Position numbers and translations under genes: made by a program. The notes beneath the pieces are model-generated. The model was not told the origin of the DNA. It ran no database searches and saw nothing but the letters and a program-made list of their open reading frames with translations. A DNA stretch of 58,984 bases from an uncultured Roseburia sp. (GTDB lineage: Bacteria; Bacillota; Clostridia; Lachnospirales; Lachnospiraceae): positions 1 through 58,984 of the forward strand of contig CAKRLC010000004.1 of assembly GCA_934358955.1 (NCBI GenBank). The letters run 5' to 3'. Positions 23,187 through 31,970 of this stretch are shown here, in pieces. Positions within the stretch are counted from its first letter, which is position 1; each line of letters begins with the position of its first letter.

Positions 23187-23414
23187 ATGGAAAGAGCCGC
23201 ATTAAAGGAACATAAAGAAATTGTAGATTTAGCACCAATTGTCGACGAGATAATAGATTGTTTAATTGAATGTGGTACAGATACATATGACGAATACAGA
23301 TATATGATAATGTCTTATTGTGCATTTTACGGACAGGTACACATTTTGAAATTATGGGATAAGGTATTCACAAGAGCAGATCAGCGTAAACCGTTACTAT
23401 TGGAAATGCACTAG
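23187..23414 (+). CDS. Small protein downstream of second rha, unknown function
   Basis: A 75-aa protein, acidic in its first half (HKEIVDLAPIVDEIIDCLIE) and probably all helical. It begins one base after the Rha stop, with GAGGTGG upstream, so it is co-translated with that gene. It is the last gene of the island operon. No family is recognised. Confidence 0.55.
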   Translation: MERAALKEHKEIVDLAPIVDEIIDCLIECGTDTYDEYRYMIMSYCAFYGQVHILKLWDKVFTRADQRKPLLLEMH

Positions 23415-23468
23415 GAAATAAGGTAATCAGAGAGTTTAGAAATAGTATTTCTTTTCGTTGCTTGAAAA

Positions 23469-23502
23469 ATGGCACAAATTATATTCAAGTGCGTGTTACA
23501 AT
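23469..23502 (+). promoter_or_regulatory. Late-promoter-like element, copy 2
   Basis: ATGGCACAAA (23469-23478), 18 bp, TACAAT (23497-23502). One base differs from the other copies in the upstream box and the -10 is weaker, but the spacing is identical. Confidence 0.55.
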
Positions 23503-23603
23503 AATAGTGTCATTTAGAAATCCTTTTTGCTGTGAAAATCAGACAGGCTGACTACCTGCCGTGATAGTCGGAAATTCCCAAACATTAATAATTTCTCCGA
23601 AAG

Positions 23604-23632
23604 ATGCACCTTGAAATATAGGTGCATTTTTC
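23604..23632 (+). terminator. Intrinsic terminator 1 of control region
   Basis: ATGCACCT (23604-23611) and AGGTGCAT (23620-23627) form a perfect 8-bp stem with an 8-base loop, followed by TTTTT. A transcript from copy 2 would be about 120 nt long. Confidence 0.85.
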
Positions 23633-23643
23633 ATGTTTAAAAG

Positions 23644-23677
23644 TTGGCACAAATCTTTTCTGTTTTCATGATAAAAT
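23644..23677 (+). promoter_or_regulatory. Late-promoter-like element, copy 3
   Basis: TTGGCACAAA (23644-23653), 18 bp, TAAAAT (23672-23677). It is the nearest promoter-like sequence upstream of the scaffold and capsid genes. Confidence 0.65.
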
Positions 23678-23755
23678 AGAAGCAACAAATGAAAAGCACC
23701 GGACAGAACGCAGGAGTCTGTCTGCTGACCTGAGAAAATTATGGGATGATGCATG

Positions 23756-23785
23756 GCACGTCCTGTTTTGGGGCGTGCTTTTTTT
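23756..23785 (+). terminator. Intrinsic terminator 2 of control region
   Basis: GCACGTCC (23756-23763) and GGGCGTGC (23771-23778) form an 8-bp stem with one wobble pair and a 7-base loop, followed by seven T. It lies about 75-100 nt after the start point expected for copy 3. Confidence 0.85.
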
Positions 23786-23874
23786 CGTTATGGTGCCAGC
23801 TATGGATCAAATAGCAGCTCGATCGTGCCGGGCTGACCGGAATAACAACTTTTAAGAAAGAGAGGAACAGGAGA

Positions 23875-24522
23875 ATGATCATTATTGACAAACTGAGAGC
23901 ACTTGGAGTGGAAGTTACAGATGAAATGGAAAAGATTTTTCCCGGTGACTGGGTAAGTAAAATCGAAATGGATAAAAAGCTTACTAAAATGCAGGAACTG
24001 GAAAATCAGAACAAAGAGCTTGTCGGAAAGCAGGAGACACTTGAACAGGAGTTACAGGCATTAAAGAATGCTGCTCCGGATGCAGATGCATTAAATCAGA
24101 AGATCAGTGAATTGACTGACACACTGGAAAAAGAACGCAGGGAGCGTGCAGAGAAAGACGAGAAGGCTAGACTGGACGGTCTTGTGACAGAATTTTTCTC
24201 AGATAAGCATTTTGTGAATGCCATTACTGCAGATGCTATCAAGGCACAGTTGATTGAAAAATTGAATTCGGATGAAGCGAGAGGAAAAAGTATCTCTGAT
24301 CTGTTTGATGCTATTGTCAAGGATGAAAAAGGAAATGATAAGCCGGACATTCTCATTGACGATAAGACTTTCCAATTAATGCAGAATCGTAGCCACATTA
24401 TTGGAAATCCTATCCATCAGCCGGACGGAGCAAAACTGTCAATGGCTGAGCTTATGAAACTGAAAAACCAGAATCCGGATATGGATATCACACCATATTT
24501 GGCAAGAAAGAGAGGAGAATAA
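23875..24522 (+). CDS. Phage scaffold protein
   Basis: A 215-aa acidic, coiled-coil protein (EELENQNK-type heptads from about residue 35 to 100) directly before the major capsid gene. The N-terminus DKLRALGVEV and the C-terminus NPDMDITPYLARKRG are typical of gp20/DUF4355-type scaffold proteins, which guide capsid assembly and then leave the procapsid. No protease gene lies nearby, so scaffold exit without cleavage is likely. It starts the head operon after the control region. Confidence 0.8.
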   Translation: MIIIDKLRALGVEVTDEMEKIFPGDWVSKIEMDKKLTKMQELENQNKELVGKQETLEQELQALKNAAPDADALNQKISELTDTLEKERRERAEKDEKARLDGLVTEFFSDKHFVNAITADAIKAQLIEKLNSDEARGKSISDLFDAIVKDEKGNDKPDILIDDKTFQLMQNRSHIIGNPIHQPDGAKLSMAELMKLKNQNPDMDITPYLARKRGE

Positions 24523-24525
24523 CAC

Positions 24526-25575
24526 ATGTTATTTGATTTAGTAAATTTTAACGGTGAAGTATTTGATGCAGCAGTGCGCGAGACACCAAATCTTCGTATG
24601 AATGAATTGCTTCACAGTGGTGCAATTGTAGAACGTGGGGAGTATGCATCCCTTCTGCCAGATCAGAAAGGTGGCAATTATATTACTTCACTGATCCGGG
24701 CACGACTTGGTGGAAAGACGGTCAATTATGACGGAAAGACCGATATCACAGCAGAAGAGCGTGGCAATTATACGATGGGACGTATCGTTGTCGGAAGAGC
24801 TCAGGGATGGACAGAAAAGGACTTCGTGTCGGATATTTCCGGAGACGATTATTCGGCAGCTGCAGGAGAAGTGGCAGAGTTCTGGGATGATGTGGACCAG
24901 GATACATTGCTTAGTATTTTAAAGGGTGTATTTTCCATGAATACAGGCGAGGGAAAGAAGTTTGTGGAATCCCATACGTATGATATTACGGACGAGACAG
25001 AGAACACATTCGGTCCGACTACACTCAACAATGGAATGCAGAAAGCGCTCGGGGACAAAAAAGCAAACTTTTCTCTCACAATCATGCATTCTTTCGTAGC
25101 AACCAACCTTGAGAACTTGAAACTACTGGAATACATGAAGTATACAGATGCGAATGGTATAGAGAGAAAGCTGGGACTTGCTACTTTAAACGGAAGAATC
25201 GTGCTGATCGATGATACTATGCCAACGGAAGAAGTAAAGGAAACTTCTCCAGGAACAGGAGACGGATATACAAAATATGAAACATATGTTCTCGGAAATG
25301 GCTCAATTGAGTTTACTAACTGTGGTGTAAAGGTCGCATCCGAGATGGACCGAGATCCAGCAAAGAATGGTGGAGAGACGACTTTATACACAAGACAGAG
25401 AAAGGTATTTGCTCCATATGGTATTTCATGGAAGAATACGGGAATTGTGTCACCAACAAATGCGCAGTTGGAGGCAGGTACAAACTGGGAAATTGCGCAA
25501 AATAACTCTTCAGATAAACCGGATTACTTCCCGATAAAAGCGATCAATATCGCGCGGATCATTACCAGAGGGTAG
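24526..25575 (+). CDS. Major capsid protein
   Basis: A 349-aa protein placed directly after the scaffold gene. The N-terminal NFNGEVFDAAVRETPNLRMN, the central domain with GRIVVGRAQGWTEKDFVSDI, and the long C-terminal beta-rich part ending in a receptor-like FAPYGISWKNTG are those of the phage coat-protein family common in Clostridia siphophages with HK97-type fold. No propeptide cleavage site is evident. It should be the most abundant virion protein. Confidence 0.82.
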   Translation: MLFDLVNFNGEVFDAAVRETPNLRMNELLHSGAIVERGEYASLLPDQKGGNYITSLIRARLGGKTVNYDGKTDITAEERGNYTMGRIVVGRAQGWTEKDFVSDISGDDYSAAAGEVAEFWDDVDQDTLLSILKGVFSMNTGEGKKFVESHTYDITDETENTFGPTTLNNGMQKALGDKKANFSLTIMHSFVATNLENLKLLEYMKYTDANGIERKLGLATLNGRIVLIDDTMPTEEVKETSPGTGDGYTKYETYVLGNGSIEFTNCGVKVASEMDRDPAKNGGETTLYTRQRKVFAPYGISWKNTGIVSPTNAQLEAGTNWEIAQNNSSDKPDYFPIKAINIARIITRG

Positions 25576-25591
25576 CAGAAAGGGGCTTTAG

Positions 25592-26008
25592 ATGGGATAC
25601 ACTACCTACGGTTTTTATATTGATAGGTATTACGGGGATTCCCTAATGGAGTCCCCGTTCCAAAAATGGAATGACCGTGCATCGGAAAAGCTTGACCAAC
25701 TTACCTATGGAAATATCACAGAGGAAGCATTGGAAAAGTTTGATGAAAAGATTCAGAAAGCAACTTGCGCACTGGCGGAGTTGCTCTATCAGATTGAGGA
25801 TAAAACAAGACACGCAACGGACATAAAGAAGGGAAATATCAAATCCATGTCTTCAGGCGGACAGTCGGTCAGCTTCGGGACAAATGAGACACTGATTGAC
25901 AAGGTACTTGGAGATAAGACAGCGCAGAACCGGCTGTGTTATGACACTGTGTGCGAATATCTTGCCGGTACGGGGTTGCTCTATGCTGGCATGAATGACA
26001 GGGAGTAG
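25592..26008 (+). CDS. Head-tail connector (adaptor) protein
   Basis: A 138-aa protein with helical segments (ASEKLDQLTYGNITEEALEK, KIQKATCALAELLYQIED) and a Gly/Ser loop SMSSGGQSVSFGTNE, followed by a late helix. This is the layout of the gp6/gp15-type adaptor that docks under the portal. It follows the capsid gene by 16 bases. The identification is by position and fold pattern. Confidence 0.7.
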   Translation: MGYTTYGFYIDRYYGDSLMESPFQKWNDRASEKLDQLTYGNITEEALEKFDEKIQKATCALAELLYQIEDKTRHATDIKKGNIKSMSSGGQSVSFGTNETLIDKVLGDKTAQNRLCYDTVCEYLAGTGLLYAGMNDRE

Positions 26009-26011
26009 AAG

Positions 26012-26437
26012 ATGGGATTTTTTCAGAATAAGACAGTGACATTGTTTAACCGGTGCTTTGATGCGATGACAGAGGAAGAAATATGGTACCCGACTTTGTT
26101 TGATCATGCAGACTTAGTGGAAAACAGAAAAACGGTAGTTTCACAAAAGGAAAAAGAGAAAACAGATACGGTGATGCTATACATTGAAGAGGAGAATCTG
26201 CCGAAGCAGTATCTCGAAACGAAAGCATGGGTAGCGCTGCCACGGGAAGAGAGAGGACAGTATTTTACACTGACACTCGCAGAAGACTTTTTTGTAAAGG
26301 GTGATTGCACCGGGATTGAAATACCGGAAAAAAATTTTTATGAATGGATACGAAAGCGAAAAGATGGCGTCTATAAAGTGATAGGCATTAACAGATATGA
26401 AGATATCCTGCCACATTTCGAAATAGGAGGATCTTAG
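26012..26437 (+). CDS. Head closure protein
   Basis: A 141-aa, largely beta-stranded protein (KTVTLFNRCFDAMTEEEIWY, GDCTGIEIP, KVIGINRYED). It occupies the stopper/head-closure slot between adaptor and tail terminator genes. Similar proteins in Clostridia phages are annotated only as structural. The start follows the previous stop by 3 bases. Confidence 0.6.
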   Translation: MGFFQNKTVTLFNRCFDAMTEEEIWYPTLFDHADLVENRKTVVSQKEKEKTDTVMLYIEEENLPKQYLETKAWVALPREERGQYFTLTLAEDFFVKGDCTGIEIPEKNFYEWIRKRKDGVYKVIGINRYEDILPHFEIGGS

Positions 26438-26438
26438 A

Positions 26439-26894
26439 ATGGAAGAAAAAGAAGTTCTTACAATCAGGGATGCAGAAAATGCGCAGAAAGGAATCCTTGA
26501 ACTTGTACTTGCTTATCCAGATTATCCGGAAAGCTTTTCTGCCGATAATTCCACGGTGAAATGGAATACGCTTGGAGAAGAAAGCTCGATTGGTCTGTAC
26601 CCAATGCAGGGAGCAAAGTATATAAAGCGATATGTCAGTGGAAGTTATGTCGCACAAATGCCATTTCAGATGCTTTTCAAGAGTTCACCGGCAACGAATA
26701 AGGCGACAATCGATGCGCAGGAGCTTCTGACATTGTTAGCAGACTGGATGGAAGAAAAAAGAATCAATTTTGCAGATCAACATTTTTCCCTGGAAGCGAT
26801 TGAGCGGACTTCGCCGGTATTTGGCAATGGGCAGAATGAAAAAGAGACAATTTATGCTGTAAATATGCAGCTTAGATATTTTTATAAAAAGTAG
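26439..26894 (+). CDS. Tail terminator-like protein
   Basis: A 151-aa protein directly before the major tail gene. It shows GLYPMQGAKYIKRYVSGSYV and a C-terminal segment with ERTSPVFGNGQNEKETIYAV, the pattern of the minor capsid/tail-terminator group (gpU-like) that caps the tail tube. It begins one base after the previous stop. The assignment rests mainly on gene order. Confidence 0.6.
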   Translation: MEEKEVLTIRDAENAQKGILELVLAYPDYPESFSADNSTVKWNTLGEESSIGLYPMQGAKYIKRYVSGSYVAQMPFQMLFKSSPATNKATIDAQELLTLLADWMEEKRINFADQHFSLEAIERTSPVFGNGQNEKETIYAVNMQLRYFYKK

Positions 26895-26910
26895 AGGAGG
26901 AAAAAAGACA

Positions 26911-27462
26911 ATGAAGCTGAACTTACAGTTTTTTGCAAAAGACAGAACAAACATGGTTTCGTTACTGGATATCGGAACACTTTTTAGTGGAAAGACACCG
27001 AAGATCGTGGAGATGGGAGACGGCTTTAAAGAGATCACCGAAGACTGGGGACCAAATACGGATTCTGTACAGTATGTCAACATGAAGAATGCAGCAAATA
27101 CCGTAAAAGGTTATGCGTTCAGCATGTCACCGGAGCGAGATTATCTTTCGGATGAGATGCAGGGATGCATTGACGACATCTTAAAGAAATTCCCGACAGG
27201 TACCGAGTGTGAGACTTATTATTACCGGTATTATAAGACGGATATCACAGACGGAACAGGTGACTGCATACGAATCCCGGTTACATTGTGCGCGTCAGGA
27301 ACAGGAGGAAGTGGCGGTGACACCCTCACATCGACCATTCAGATTAATGGAAATGGGGATGTAGAACTTGGAACAGTCACAATCTCACCGGATGGAACTT
27401 TCACATGGAAAGCAAAAGTGGACGGCCAGTCAGAAAAACGGTCTGTGACTGCGAAAAATTAA
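26911..27462 (+). CDS. Major tail (tube) protein
   Basis: A 183-aa protein after the connector genes and before the chaperone genes, the usual place of the tube protein. The N-terminus KLNLQFFAK is more familiar from Firmicutes capsid proteins, but the central SMSPERDYLSDEMQGCIDDI and YYYRYYKTDI match tail tube proteins. The C-terminus after a Gly/Ser hinge (SGTGGSGGD) has a short Ig-like beta-domain (GDVELGTVTISPDGTFTW). The ribosome-binding site AGGAGGAAAA is strong, as expected for an abundant protein. Confidence 0.75.
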   Translation: MKLNLQFFAKDRTNMVSLLDIGTLFSGKTPKIVEMGDGFKEITEDWGPNTDSVQYVNMKNAANTVKGYAFSMSPERDYLSDEMQGCIDDILKKFPTGTECETYYYRYYKTDITDGTGDCIRIPVTLCASGTGGSGGDTLTSTIQINGNGDVELGTVTISPDGTFTWKAKVDGQSEKRSVTAKN

Positions 27463-27486
27463 GCAGGAAGGAAATGAAAATCAGTT

Positions 27487-27951
27487 ATGGAAGAAATTAA
27501 ATTAAGTACCGGGCTAAAGAAAATCGCGATCAAAGATGAAGACGGAGAATTGATTACTGTACTCACGATCGACACTGCGAATGCAGATACAGCAGAGAAA
27601 TTTGCAGATGTAATAAAAGAACTTAACAATATTTCTGAGAACTGTGAACGGGAAGCAGCGGAATGGAGAGAAAAGCATAAAGAAGATCCTGCATCAGAAG
27701 ATGTGGACGTGGAGAGTGCTTTAGAGAATAACCGGATCCGTGTGAAGTACCTGAAACAGATCGGAGAGAGCATCGACCGTTTATTTGGGGAAAATACGAT
27801 GAAGAATATTTATGGTGACATCGTACCGGATGAACTGGCTGTCGTAGAATTTGTGGAGCAGATTGTACCGGTTATGAACCAGCTTTTCCAGAAGAGATTT
27901 GAAGTGACGAGACAGAAATATAATAGTGGCAGACGTGGAGCCCGGTCATGA
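27487..27951 (+). CDS. Tail assembly chaperone
   Basis: A 154-aa acidic, helical protein between tube and tape-measure genes. The start EEIKLSTGLKKIAIKDEDGE and the segment VIKELNNISENCEREAAEWR resemble gpG-type tail assembly chaperones. It overlaps the next gene as ATGA. No slippery sequence is visible near its end, so a programmed frameshift like lambda G-GT is not evident. It probably keeps the tape measure soluble during tail assembly. Confidence 0.7.
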   Translation: MEEIKLSTGLKKIAIKDEDGELITVLTIDTANADTAEKFADVIKELNNISENCEREAAEWREKHKEDPASEDVDVESALENNRIRVKYLKQIGESIDRLFGENTMKNIYGDIVPDELAVVEFVEQIVPVMNQLFQKRFEVTRQKYNSGRRGARS

Positions 27952-28610
27952 ACAATGTCATGCTAGATCCTCTGCCGGACGAATGGAAAGGATTCTTTGT
28001 AAATACGGATTTTCGCATCGGTTTGCAGATTTCATTGCTTCAATATGACAAAGAAATCAACGAACGTGAGAAAGTGTGGGCAATTACTTGGCTAATGTTT
28101 GAATCATATGACGAAAAAGATTCAGAAGAAAATCCTGTATTGCGGGAATATCCGGATGGAGATGATCTTCAGGAGTGCATCCACTGGTTTTTAAATGGTT
28201 GGTATCATGACAGACCAGTGCAGTCAGATGATAGAAGGAAACTTGTTGATTATGATATCGATCAGTGGCGTATTTATGCTGATTTTCTACAGATATATGG
28301 AATAGATCTGTCTGTTGCTGATATGCACTGGTGGAAGTTCAACGGGCTTCTCTGGAATATGCCGCAGGAGCAGTCGTCTTTTTTACAGGCAATTGAGATC
28401 CGTAGAAAAGAAATTTCTGCAAGGATGAGCAGGGAAGAACGCAAGGCGGTGGAACGGGCGCAGGCAATCTATGCGCTGGAACAGCCGGAAGAACGAAAAC
28501 AGTATACTAAAGCGGAGCAGTCAAAGATTGACGAATATGACAGAATGATGGAAGAAATACGGAAGAGAAAGCAGGAAGAAAAGGAATTGTTAGATCAGTT
28601 CAGAAAGTGA
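27948..28610 (+). CDS. Gp15-family tail protein (second chaperone)
   Basis: A 220-aa protein of the bacteriophage Gp15 family. The features are DFRIGLQISLLQYDKEINER, the Trp-rich centre (IHWFLNGWYHD, DMHWWKFNGLLWNMP) and a charged helical C-terminus. In many Firmicutes siphophages it lies directly before the tape-measure gene, as here, and works together with the preceding chaperone. It overlaps that gene by 4 bases. Confidence 0.8.
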   Translation: MNNVMLDPLPDEWKGFFVNTDFRIGLQISLLQYDKEINEREKVWAITWLMFESYDEKDSEENPVLREYPDGDDLQECIHWFLNGWYHDRPVQSDDRRKLVDYDIDQWRIYADFLQIYGIDLSVADMHWWKFNGLLWNMPQEQSSFLQAIEIRRKEISARMSREERKAVERAQAIYALEQPEERKQYTKAEQSKIDEYDRMMEEIRKRKQEEKELLDQFRK

Positions 28611-28620
28611 GGGAGTCTGT

Positions 28621-31554
28621 ATGGCTGGTGGATATGATGGCGAGATCCGGATAAAAACAAAAATAGATAACGCTGATGTTTCCAGTCAGATTCTTAAACT
28701 TGAGAACCGTATGGAGCAGGCAGCGCAAAAAGCACAAAAGCTGGAATCGTCCATGCGAGAGCTTGAAAAGAAGAAAATACCTTCGGACTCTTACGTGGCA
28801 TTGGAAAAGCAGTTTGATGTTCTTGTAGAAAAAGGGAAAAAGCTCTCTGAAAGCCTGAAAGGAACTGAGAAATATGTTCCTGCAAAACAGTATGTGGAGA
28901 CCGAAAAAGCACTGGATTCGGTATCAGCAAAGCAGGACCATCTGCGGAAAAAGATGGAAGCGTGGGTAGAACTTGGAAAGAAAACAAATACCACTTCTTA
29001 TAAAAAGATGCAGATGGATTTTGCCACACTTGGAAAAGAAGCAGACCTGCTGATTGACAAATTAAAAAAGATGGATGAAAACGGACAGGACAAAGTCCTG
29101 TCTGAAAAATGGAAGATTATAAAAAGTCAGATGGCACAGACTGGTGCAGAAGCTTCCAGGGTAAAAGCGCAGATGCGGGAGATGGAAAGCTCTGATACTG
29201 TCTATATAAATCCGAAGAATACAGAAGAGTATCAGAAGTTGGCTGGACAGCTAAGGCAGACAAACCAGGAGATGAGCGTACTGGCAAAGCGGCATGATGA
29301 GCTGCTAGCAAAGCAACAGAGAATGAAGGATGGCTTAAAGCAGACTTCCGGATTATTCAAAACGATGGTTTCCAGATTGAAAGGTCTTGCATTATCGCTT
29401 CTGGTATTTAACTGGATTTCAAAGGCATTCAATGCAATGATTAAAACTTTCCAGACAGGCATTCAGAATATGGCAAAGCATTCCAGTGAGTTTAATGCCA
29501 GAATGTCAGAAATGAAGAGTGCAACATCAACATTGAAGGCGTCACTTGGAACGTTTGCAGCGCCGATCATTTCATTGATTGTTCCGGCAATTGCAAAGCT
29601 TTGCGGATGGCTGACGATGGCAGTAAATGCTGTGAATCGGTTTATTGCCGCTGTTACAGGAAAAAGCACCTGGACAAAAGCAAAAAAGCAGCAGGTAGAT
29701 TATGCAAAATCATTGGACAGCACGGCAGGAGCCGCGAAAAAAGCGGCAGGTGCATTGGCATCTTTTGATGATCTGAATGTATTACAGAAGAATGATTCCG
29801 GTTCGGGCGGAAGCGGAAGCTCCGGGGCTGACGGTGCGGGATATGAAGAAGTACCTCTGACAGAAAAAGATTTTGCATGGGTAGATCTGGTGAAAGAGAA
29901 AATCGCTTCTATTTTACCAATTGTCGTGGCGATAGGAGCTGCACTGCTGATGTGGCAGATTACAGATTTCCTAACCGGTTTGATGGATGCAAATCTTTTA
30001 CTTGGGACGATTGTGTCGGTGATCGCAATCGTAGCTGGGTCAGTACTTGCCGTGACCAGTTATTTTCATATGTGGAAAGATGGTGTGGACTGGAAAGGAC
30101 TGATTGGATATATCGTTGGCGTTTCGTTGGCAGTAGGGGGACTGTACGCAGTATTTAATCCCGTAGTGGCAGGAATCACATTGATTACGGCATCAATTGC
30201 AGGATTGATCCTTTCCCTGAAAGACATTTATGAGAATGGACTGAATGTGCAGAATACATCCCTTCTATTGGTTTCAGCTTTTGGACTGGTTGCCGGAACA
30301 TTTATGGCATTTGGCGGACCTGCAGCATTTGTGGTTGGTGCAATCATTGGAATTATTGCAGTAGTTCTACTTTTGAGCCGGCGCGCAGATGAAATCAAGG
30401 AGAAGTTTCTAGCACTCTGGGCAGAGCATTTAAAGCCGCTTACGGACAGCATTGTAGCAGGTGTTGAAGAAATAAAACAAAAATTTTTGGAATTTTGGAG
30501 TACTTATGTAAAGCCGATTATAACTGAACTTGGAACGAAATTTGATGAGTTGATGTCAAATCATATCCAGCCAATGGCAGAACAATTTATCGAACTTCTA
30601 GGAAGCATGATCGATGCTGTAAAAGAACTTTGGGAGAATATAATGGTTCCATTTATAAACTGGATCATAGAGAATATCCTGCCGGTCGTCGTTCCAATTT
30701 TTGAGACATTGACAACTGGATTTATGGAGTTTGCAGGATTTATTGCGGATATTATATCTGGAATTTTACAGGTGTTCAAAGGAATTATTGATTTCCTTGT
30801 TGGTGTATTTACCGGAGACTGGGAAAAAGCTCTTAGAGGGATATCAGATATTCTGAGTGGCAGATTAAAAGCCATCAGGGGATTCATAGCAGCAGATTTG
30901 GCAGTTATTCATACAATCATACAGACTGCACTGGATGTAATTGGAGGAATTGTGAAGGTGGTTTGTAATGGAATCCATGATTTTATTGCCTGGATCTGTG
31001 GCGTAATCGACAATAGTATTTCAGCGTTCCTGTCAAGGGTCAATGGCAGTTGGAGTAAGACTTGGAATGCAATGAAAGAAGTGACGGTTAAGATCTTTGA
31101 TGGAATCTGGAATGTAATCAAAAAGATCATTAACGCAATCCTTGGCGGCATCGAGGGTATGGCAAACGGTGTGGTGTCCGGAGTTAATAGAGTGATTGAT
31201 GCATTGAACAGCCTGCATTTTGATATACCGGACTGGATTCCGGAAATCGGGGGAAAATCTTTTGGTTTCAGTATTCAGCGCATGAATGAAGTGAGGATTC
31301 CGCGCCTTGCCAACGGTGGCATTACGACCGGAAGCACGATTGCGAATATCGGAGAAGCAGGAAGGGAAGCAATTCTTCCATTGGAAAATAACACCGGCTG
31401 GATGGACGAGCTGGCAGCAAAGTTAGCGGATAAGATGCCGGATTACAGTGGGACAGGGCAAATCATCCTGACATTGGATGGAAAAGAAGTAGCAAGAGGA
31501 GAACTTCCATATATCATTGCAGAACAGCGCCGGATTGGTACGACATTTGGATAG
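28621..31554 (+). CDS. Tape measure protein
   Basis: A 977-aa protein, the longest in the phage. Residues about 15-230 are coiled coil; hydrophobic helices follow at about 255-345 and 435-590, with repeated IWNVIKKII-type amphipathic helices later. A Gly/Ser linker (SGSGGSGSSGADGAG, near 395) separates the parts. The C-terminus RLANGGITTGSTIANIGEAG and REAILPLENN is a conserved ending of tape-measure proteins. Its length sets the tail length, roughly 1.5 angstrom per residue or near 145 nm. Confidence 0.92.
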   Translation: MAGGYDGEIRIKTKIDNADVSSQILKLENRMEQAAQKAQKLESSMRELEKKKIPSDSYVALEKQFDVLVEKGKKLSESLKGTEKYVPAKQYVETEKALDSVSAKQDHLRKKMEAWVELGKKTNTTSYKKMQMDFATLGKEADLLIDKLKKMDENGQDKVLSEKWKIIKSQMAQTGAEASRVKAQMREMESSDTVYINPKNTEEYQKLAGQLRQTNQEMSVLAKRHDELLAKQQRMKDGLKQTSGLFKTMVSRLKGLALSLLVFNWISKAFNAMIKTFQTGIQNMAKHSSEFNARMSEMKSATSTLKASLGTFAAPIISLIVPAIAKLCGWLTMAVNAVNRFIAAVTGKSTWTKAKKQQVDYAKSLDSTAGAAKKAAGALASFDDLNVLQKNDSGSGGSGSSGADGAGYEEVPLTEKDFAWVDLVKEKIASILPIVVAIGAALLMWQITDFLTGLMDANLLLGTIVSVIAIVAGSVLAVTSYFHMWKDGVDWKGLIGYIVGVSLAVGGLYAVFNPVVAGITLITASIAGLILSLKDIYENGLNVQNTSLLLVSAFGLVAGTFMAFGGPAAFVVGAIIGIIAVVLLLSRRADEIKEKFLALWAEHLKPLTDSIVAGVEEIKQKFLEFWSTYVKPIITELGTKFDELMSNHIQPMAEQFIELLGSMIDAVKELWENIMVPFINWIIENILPVVVPIFETLTTGFMEFAGFIADIISGILQVFKGIIDFLVGVFTGDWEKALRGISDILSGRLKAIRGFIAADLAVIHTIIQTALDVIGGIVKVVCNGIHDFIAWICGVIDNSISAFLSRVNGSWSKTWNAMKEVTVKIFDGIWNVIKKIINAILGGIEGMANGVVSGVNRVIDALNSLHFDIPDWIPEIGGKSFGFSIQRMNEVRIPRLANGGITTGSTIANIGEAGREAILPLENNTGWMDELAAKLADKMPDYSGTGQIILTLDGKEVARGELPYIIAEQRRIGTTFG

Positions 31555-31564
31555 GAGGGATGAG

Positions 31565-31960
31565 ATGCAGAAAACATATACACAGGGACTTGTGATCGAT
31601 GGCATTGCTTATCAGATTCCTCTGATTTCCATAAAGAGAACAGCTGATTTTCTGGAAAAGTTCGCAGAACGGACGGAAGACGGAGACATCAGGATAGAAT
31701 CAATAGGTGTATATAAAAACTATACGATTAATATAGGATTGATTGATGACCTTCCCACATACGAACAGCTTTATGAGCATATCACAGATGTGAAAAACCG
31801 CTTTCACAAAGTCGTGATGCCGGATGCCGTTAAAAATTATGAGTTTTATGGATATTTCTCCAGTATCTCAGATGAGGTGGAGAAAGTTTTGGACAGGGGA
31901 GCAGTTTATAAAGGCCTTACCTGGAAGATGACTAGCAAAAGACCGTATAAGACAGCGTAA
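31565..31960 (+). CDS. Tail protein, distal region
   Basis: A 131-aa protein starting at the ATG at 31565 after AGGAGGGA. It is beta-rich (GLVIDGIAYQIPLISIKRTA, NYTINIGLIDDLPTYEQLYE). Its place directly after the tape measure is that of a tail-tip protein. No domain family is recognised with certainty. A start further upstream at 31517 would overlap the tape-measure gene by 38 bases and lacks a ribosome-binding site. Confidence 0.6.
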   Translation: MQKTYTQGLVIDGIAYQIPLISIKRTADFLEKFAERTEDGDIRIESIGVYKNYTINIGLIDDLPTYEQLYEHITDVKNRFHKVVMPDAVKNYEFYGYFSSISDEVEKVLDRGAVYKGLTWKMTSKRPYKTA

Positions 31961-31970
31961 GGAGGCAGAT

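Larger units (their letters stand above)
23415..23874 (+). promoter_or_regulatory. 460-bp gene-free control region before scaffold/capsid genes
   Basis: No convincing gene is present. It holds two late-promoter-like elements (23469-23502 and 23644-23677), each followed by an intrinsic terminator (23604-23632 and 23756-23785), and several small hairpins, among them CTGACTA with TAGTCGG at about 23548-23572 and GACAGA with TCTGTC at 23702-23722. The scaffold gene starts 89 bases after the second terminator, so structural genes need read-through or transcripts that escape it. Confidence 0.65.

Noticed and set aside
23622..23855. An open frame of 77 codons in the control region before the scaffold gene
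   Set aside because: It begins inside one terminator and runs through a second terminator, has no ribosome-binding site, and its composition is not protein-like. The region is better read as regulatory.
27930..27960. Programmed frameshift joining the tail chaperone and the Gp15-like gene
   Set aside because: No slippery heptamer is seen near the end of the first gene, and the second has a proper start in an ATGA overlap.
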